Shown: positions 58,156 through 64,000 of the stretch, piece by piece | Position numbering within the stretch: the stretch's first letter is position 1 | How the letters are laid out: every line of letters starts with the position of its first letter | NCBI RefSeq assembly: GCF_021130785.1 | Contig: NC_060211.1 | Location: forward strand, 120,590,501-120,654,500 | Source: Homalodisca vitripennis | Lineage: Eukaryota; Arthropoda; Insecta; Hemiptera; Cicadellidae | Direction of reading: 5' to 3' | DNA length: 64,000 bases | Notes under the pieces: generated by a model | Seen by the model: only the letters and a program-made list of their open reading frames with translations | The model's database searches: none | Told to the model about the DNA's origin: nothing | Program-made: the position numbers and the translations under genes

Positions 58156-61100
58156 TTATATATATATTTCTTGTGTGCGTGTGTATGGGCCTAAACTCCT
58201 CCTAAACGGTTGGACCGATTTTAATGAAACTTTTTGTGTGTCTTCAGTTGGATCCGAGAATGGTTTAGATTCATAATTCGGTCCAATTTCAACAGTTTAT
58301 TTAATTAATTTTTTAATAATAAATAGTTGTTGATGGTGGAGTGTTTTACATTGGATCCGCCAGACTGCGCCACGACACGTAATACAAAGTGAACTGTTAC
58401 TGTTACTTAACAACTGTGAATATTTTCAGCTGAAGTTCATCAAAGAGGCAGAAACATTTGTTCACATTTAAAATTTAGAAAGTTCATATTTTAAATTTGT
58501 AAAGTGCTTGATCAGTAGTGTAATGCAGATTGCAAAGATGAAGTTTCACCAATTGTTCTACGTAAATATTATAATATTACAACACAGCCATAATGTTTTT
58601 CTATTTTAATTCCAGGTTTTCCTGACAGTTTGTGATGCTATCAAATTTGTGTGTTGTTTTGTAACATTTTGTAATTATTGTGTGAGTGCTAATTGTTATA
58701 ATACATTAATAGAGATTGAAGATGTTTGAAGTGCATAAAAAACTATAGTTATTTATTAAAGTTGTTATTGAACTCATTTTGCAAATTTATTGAAAGTGAG
58801 TATATTGGTCGCATACCTCAAATAACCTAAGTAGCATACAAATCAAAAGGTTGTGTTTTCTATGTGTGAATATTGTTAACAGTTTAGATAATCAAGTTTT
58901 AAACTAATTGGATTTAAAATAATTTGTTGTAATTTACATTTTTTTTTAATCTGCAGTCAGAATTGGTCACATAAGTTCAAATTAAGTAGCATACAAATCA
59001 CATGTGTGAATAACTACTTATTGTTAATAGTGTAGGAATTGGTTTTAAATTAAATTCTGTTGGCCAGTTCCGATATTAATTAAGTTTTAAATTACTAATT
59101 TTTATAACAAGTATAATTTTTAAATTTACAAACTTAATTTATTGTAATGCTATTGAGTGTACATTATTTTTTGTTAATCCTTCAGGAGTGTACATAAACC
59201 AAATTAGATGGTTTTCCGATAGGGGCTGAAGTATAATATGTGGCCTCCATCACAATCGAATTATTGATATTTCTGAATAGCCTATCCAAAACTACTATCC
59301 GAATTGGATTATAGTTATTTAAAGGCTGAAGTATAATAAGCAGCCTTGAATGAAATTGACAGTTTGTGCTGCTATCAATGTGTGTGTGAGTGTTGTTTTG
59401 TAAGGTTCATGTTTCAAAAGTAAATACGGCAAATAAACATTAAAATATAATAGAATGAAGTTATAAAAAGTGTACTACGTGGCCGCGTTATAAGTTTATA
59501 AAAAGCCAACAGGCAAAAAGAAAAAATAAAACATCGTGTAATTATTGTGTGAGTGCTAAAATTGTAATAGTACATTAATAGAGATTATTGGTCGCATTAC
59601 CTCAAATAACCTAAATAGCATACAAATCAAAAGGTTGTGTTCTATGTGTGAATAACTATTGTTAACATTTTAGATAATCAAGTTTTAAACTAATGGATTT
59701 AAAATAAATAATTTGTTGTAATTTACATTTTTAATCTGCAGTCAAAATTGGTCAGATAAGTTCAAATTAAGTAGCATACAAATCACATGTGTGAAATAAC
59801 TATTGTTAATAATGTAGGAATTGGTTTTAAATTAAAATTCTGTTGGCCAGTTCTGATACTATACTGTAATTTTAAATAACTATAATGAAATTCAGTAGTT
59901 TAGATAGGCTAATCAGAAATATCAATAATTCGATTGAGATGGTGGCTGCTTATTATAATTCAGCCTTTAAATAACTATAATTTGGATCGTCATTATAGTA
60001 GTTTAGATAGGCTATTCAGATATATCAATAATTTAATTTTGATGGTGGCCACTTATTTGTACTTCAGACCTATATAGGGAATACTTATTTAGTATATTAG
60101 ATAAATTAAATTTATGTTGGCCAGTTTCGATACTATACTGTAATTTAAAAAAACTATAATGTAATTCAGTAGTTTAGATAGACTAATCAGAAATATCAAT
60201 AAGTTTGATTGTGATGGTGGCCGCTTATTATACTTCAGCCTTTTAAATAACTATAATCTAATTCGGATCGTCATTTTAGTAGTTTAGATAGGCTATTCAG
60301 ATATATCATAATTCGATTGTGATGGTGGCCACTTATTGTACTTCAGACCTGTAGGGAATACTTATTTAGTATATTAGATAAATTAAATTCTGTTGGCCAG
60401 TTCCGATAACTATACTGTAATTTTAAATAATTATAATGTAATTCAGTAGTTTAGATAGATTAATCAGAAATATCAATAATTCGATTGTGATGGTGGCCAC
60501 TTATTGTACTTCATACCTATAGAGAATACTTATTTAGTATTATAGATACCGTAGTCTATGTTGTTATACATTTTTATCTGGAAGTTACTTAATTAAAATT
60601 ACATATTCAATAAGTTACTCATATTCATTGTGTACTATTATACAGAATTTTATTTTTACAGAAAAATGCACGTCTTCGTGGAAGAGGACGAAAAGTTTAT
60701 TCAATCATGTGATTTATATGCTACTTAATTTGAAACTTATGTGACCAAACTGTTTAACAATAGTTATTCACACATAGAAACACAACCTTTTGATTTGTAT
60801 GCTACTTAGGTTATCATGCGACCCATATACTCACTTCGTTCAATAAATTTTCAAAATTAGTTCAATAACTTCAATAAATAACTATAGTTTTTTATGTACT
60901 TCAAACATCTTCAATTTCTATTAATGTAATATTACAATTAGCACTAACACAAAAATTACACGATGTTACAAAACAACACACATATTTGATAGCAGCACAA
61001 ACTGTCAGGAAAACCTGGAATTAAAATAGAAAACATTTGAAACTGTGATCGTAGCGCATTTTGCTGGATACAATGTAAAAAATTCCAAGATGGTCCACCT

Positions 61101-61833
61101 ATTTAGGAGGAGTTTAGCTCCATACACACACACACAAGAAAAATATAAAATATAAAGATAATGAAATTCGGTAGTTTAGATAGGCTAATTAGAAATATCA
61201 ATAATTTTGATTGCAATGTTGGCCCGCTTATTATAATTCAGCCTTTAAATAACTATAATCTAATTCAGTTCGTCATTTTAGTAGTTTAGATAGGCTATTC
61301 AGAAATATCTATAATTCGATTGTGATGGTGGCCACTTATTATACTTCAGCCTTTACATAACTATAATCTAATTCGGATAGTAGTTAAATAGGCTATTCAG
61401 AAATATCAATAATTCAATTGTGATGGAGGTCACTTATTATACTTCAACCCTATTTGAAAATCATCTAATTTGTTTGTTTATACTCCTGAAGGATTAACAA
61501 AAACTATTGTACATTCAATGTCATTACGATAAATTAAGTTGTAAATTGAAAAAATATACCTGTTATAAAATAGTTTGTTTCAACTTTTTTACCTTCAGAT
61601 TAAGTAAGTTTTCATTTAAAACATCCTCTACATTTCACATCACTAATGTTATACTCACACACTATCGGTTGGTCGAAGTGTGATTAAATGTACATGTGAT
61701 GAAGTTAGATATTGTAATAACTTTTTAATAGACATTTTTATCAAAAACAGCCCAGATTGTTACAGATGAATCAAAGTTAACAATTTTCAAATTAAAGACG
61801 TGTGTACAGGACAACGTCTGTCGGGTCTGCTAG
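58153..61833 (+). mobile_element. 3.7-kb non-autonomous Helitron-type element H3 with internal repeats
   Basis: It starts TCTTTATATATATATTTCTT after an A, followed by CCTAAACTCCTCCTAAACGG and TTGGACCGATTTTAATGAAA. It ends ACGTCTGTCGGGTCTGCTAG before a T. These are typical Helitron termini. The interior (about 59200-60540 and 61160-61450) is a degenerate array of a unit containing AGTTTAGATAGGCTAATCAG, AATATCAATAATTCGATTGT, GATGGTGGCCACTTATTATA and CTTCAGCCTTTAAATAACTA. A second block (58590-59060) with CAGGTTTTCCTGACAGTTTG and AAGTAGCATACAAATCACAT is partly repeated at 59345-59850. No helicase or Rep coding is seen. Confidence 0.65.
60690..61159 (-). repeat. Inverted copy of the H3 5' region inside H3
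   Basis: Read on the minus strand from 61159, it gives TCTTTATATTTTATATTTTT, CTTGTGTGTGTGTGTATGGA and CTAAACTCCTCCTAAATAGG, then CAGGTTTTCCTGACAGTTTG and, near its end, GTAGCATATAAATCACATGA. These match 58153-58220 and 58610-59010 in order. The copy has a TC start of its own and sits within the internal repeat array, so it may be a nested insertion or a foldback arm. The palindromic arms are long enough to form a large cruciform or a double-stranded transcript. Confidence 0.75.
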
Positions 61834-64000
61834 TATATATATATATAATATTACTGTCGTTCAAACCACCTGATAACCCCATATCTACAGATTAAATGCA
61901 GTATATATCAGCCACCTCAATGTGGTTTTTCCTTCCCTTGGAGAGTTGGCGTAGTTGCTGTTGACCCATAAGTGAGGTTAAGTTTTTTGTTAGGTCAATA
62001 TGAGGCCCAGGTCCCAAAAAGTTTTCTACATAACTACGCTGTACTTCTCGTTGCTAGAAAGGTTAAAATAAACAATGAAAGAAATAGAACAAAGATTTGA
62101 ATTTTAGTGACGTCAAGGAGCAGGGTTCAGTTATCCAAAATGAATTTCTTCAAAACAAATGAAAGTCTAAGTGACTCGATTTAAACTGACATCGATCATG
62201 TGCCTCTACAACCCTACAGTTTTGATTTTATGGTGAATCAATATTCCAGGAATTTTTATATTTTAACAGATATATTTCATTCCAATTAATGCCCGTATTG
62301 CAGTACTCAAATGACCATTTAAATTACAAGATATAAAAAACTAAGTAACAAGAGAGGGATGAGATTACGGGATGTGTACAGTTTCCAGTATTATTTTACA
62401 TTTTTAAATCATGCTATTCACATGCACAGTATGGGTGCAAGGACATTTCAATCAAAAAAACTTCATCACTTTTATTTTGCGTTTCGTTCCCACCAAAAAA
62501 ATCACTCCATCTGCATCTTAGGATAAAAACGAATATGAAGATGAATTTCCTTTAAAGAAATTCATAAAGTAGTACCTAAGTTTTTCTAACAAGAATTTAC
62601 CGCTTGCAAGCAAAACTAAGCTCTCTAAAATAAGAAAACAATCCGTGTTACAAGATGTTTCAAGTTTAAAATACAATTTTATAACATTAATAGTGCATTG
62701 TCGAAATAGAGCCAAACTCGATTGGGAGTCATGGTGAAAATCTCTCCATGAAAGTCACCTTAATGCAGCATATATAACTAATGCAGGAACACCACTTGGT
62801 ATAAGAAGTTTCGTTTCTTTCGAAAGCAGATGTTTATTTTCTAGACACCAAACAAATAAATATGTGATGCTTTTTAAGTAATTGTTGAATACATATATAA
62901 TTGTTTACGAATAGAACACCTATTCGATATTTTAAGAAGTGTCGTACCAATGTAGATGGAACTATTTTTATATTTGCTTAACCTAGTATATTTCATATCA
63001 ATGAAATCTGAAGAACTGGAGTTATGGAAACTTGCAAGAACTTTAAAACTAAACGATTTAAATAATAAAAATTTTCAGATTTCCTTTCATAAAAACTGCT
63101 ATGTAAAATATAAATACAATGTGACATATGTATGGCTAATTATAAGAATACAGATTTACAAGAGTCTTTCTTATTAAAGTTCACGAGACAACGGATATTT
63201 TTTTCTTAGACACATTTAAATATTTCTTTTCGACCCACAGAATTGCCTCCAAGAATACACAACGTGAGAAAGAAACATAAAATAAAACTTTAAAAAAAAA
63301 AACGAGTTTCTTTATAAAAAACACAATTCTGTATCAGCAAGAGCAGTGAATGTGGGTGTGAACATCCCGGATAACCCTTAAATCTATATTAATTCCTGAA
63401 AGCTTACTGGTTTATATTCAGACCCAGTAAGGCCTACTATTTAAATTTAAAACACTTATTCCCTTGAATAAATTTTAATTTATTTGTAAAAACAATATAA
63501 AGAATCTTATCCTCATGTGGTATTCTTTCCTTCATTAATATATTGATCAAATCAGGATCTTTACTTGTTTTCTGCAAAGAGAAGATTCCTACTCAAAATA
63601 TCTTATTATTATGCTTTTGATTGTTATGTTATGATTGAGTAATAATTAATGTTATGAACGTATATTGTAACCGTATATAATATAAAGGCAGGTGAAGTAA
63701 TAAATATTGTATTATTATTATGAGCTATATTTTCATATAAGATGTTATGAATATATACATACCTTCACTTTCATAATCCTCGGTGAAGAAGTTTCAAGAC
63801 AACTTTCACAAATTTCAACTAATATTGTCTTACACAAACAAGAATTACTTTTTATTATGTTATGTAAAAGTTTATCACAAAAATATAGTATAAAATATTA
63901 TTATTATTAATGTACTTTGTATGTGGAATAGAGTTTAGTATTTATATTACCAGAAAGTCCCGGTAGGCTATAATCTACTATTTAAAATGTCATCTTACAT
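61834..64000. other. AT-rich stretch, nothing recognised
   Basis: Apart from a short TA run at 61834-61850, no gene, RNA or repeat is supported. Small frames at 62518-62715, 62956-63177 and 63707-63910 have AT-driven composition and no motifs. Confidence 0.5.

Overview
The window looks like non-coding, repeat-laden nuclear DNA of an arthropod, most likely an insect. It is strongly AT-rich, with many long (TA)n tracts. Recognisable coding matter is limited to decayed transposable elements: a pogo/Tigger-type transposase, a Tc1/mariner-type transposase, a Helitron helicase tail and a LINE reverse-transcriptase tail. tRNA-derived SINE-like units and Helitron-type ends are also present. I see no intact host protein gene, rRNA or functional tRNA. 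The species cannot be named from this sequence alone.

Layout. Positions 1-4000 hold the first copy of an old segmental duplication (blocks G and H), a TA-rich insertion and one or two isolated sequences resembling the monomer of the large satellite at 46.7 kb. From 4-20 kb there is mostly featureless AT-rich DNA with a LINE C-terminus relic (5.9 kb), copies of a dispersed element (9.2-10.4 kb), a 187-bp tandem duplication (16.4 kb) and a repeat pair (7.9/18.3 kb). The second duplicated unit (blocks E, F, G, H) covers 20.1-23.3 kb. From 27.9-31.3 kb is a cluster of LINE 3' tails and a mariner transposase whose C-terminal part is inverted relative to its catalytic core. A truncated pogo-type transposase lies at 36.6-38.3 kb, with a palindromic terminal repeat at 38.65-38.71 kb. 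The third duplicated unit (E, F, G) lies at 39.0-42.8 kb. A 0.4-kb near-perfect foldback element and a Helitron helicase fragment sit at 44.25-44.88 kb. A 6.1-kb array of about 49 copies of a 125-bp satellite fills 46.7-52.85 kb. The right part (54.8-61.8 kb) holds three Helitron-type non-autonomous elements; the largest, 3.7 kb, contains an internal repeat array and an inverted copy of its own 5' part.

Interpretation. The backbone appears to be an ancient tandem duplication, with equivalent blocks about 19-21 kb apart, expanded by transposon insertions. Short patches (especially 20297-20470 / 39198-39385, and 3490-3590 / 22855-22960) remain alignable where nothing codes for protein. They are the best candidates for retained regulatory DNA. 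The satellite may have grown from a sequence already present in the duplicated unit. All alignments were made by eye, so identities are qualitative.
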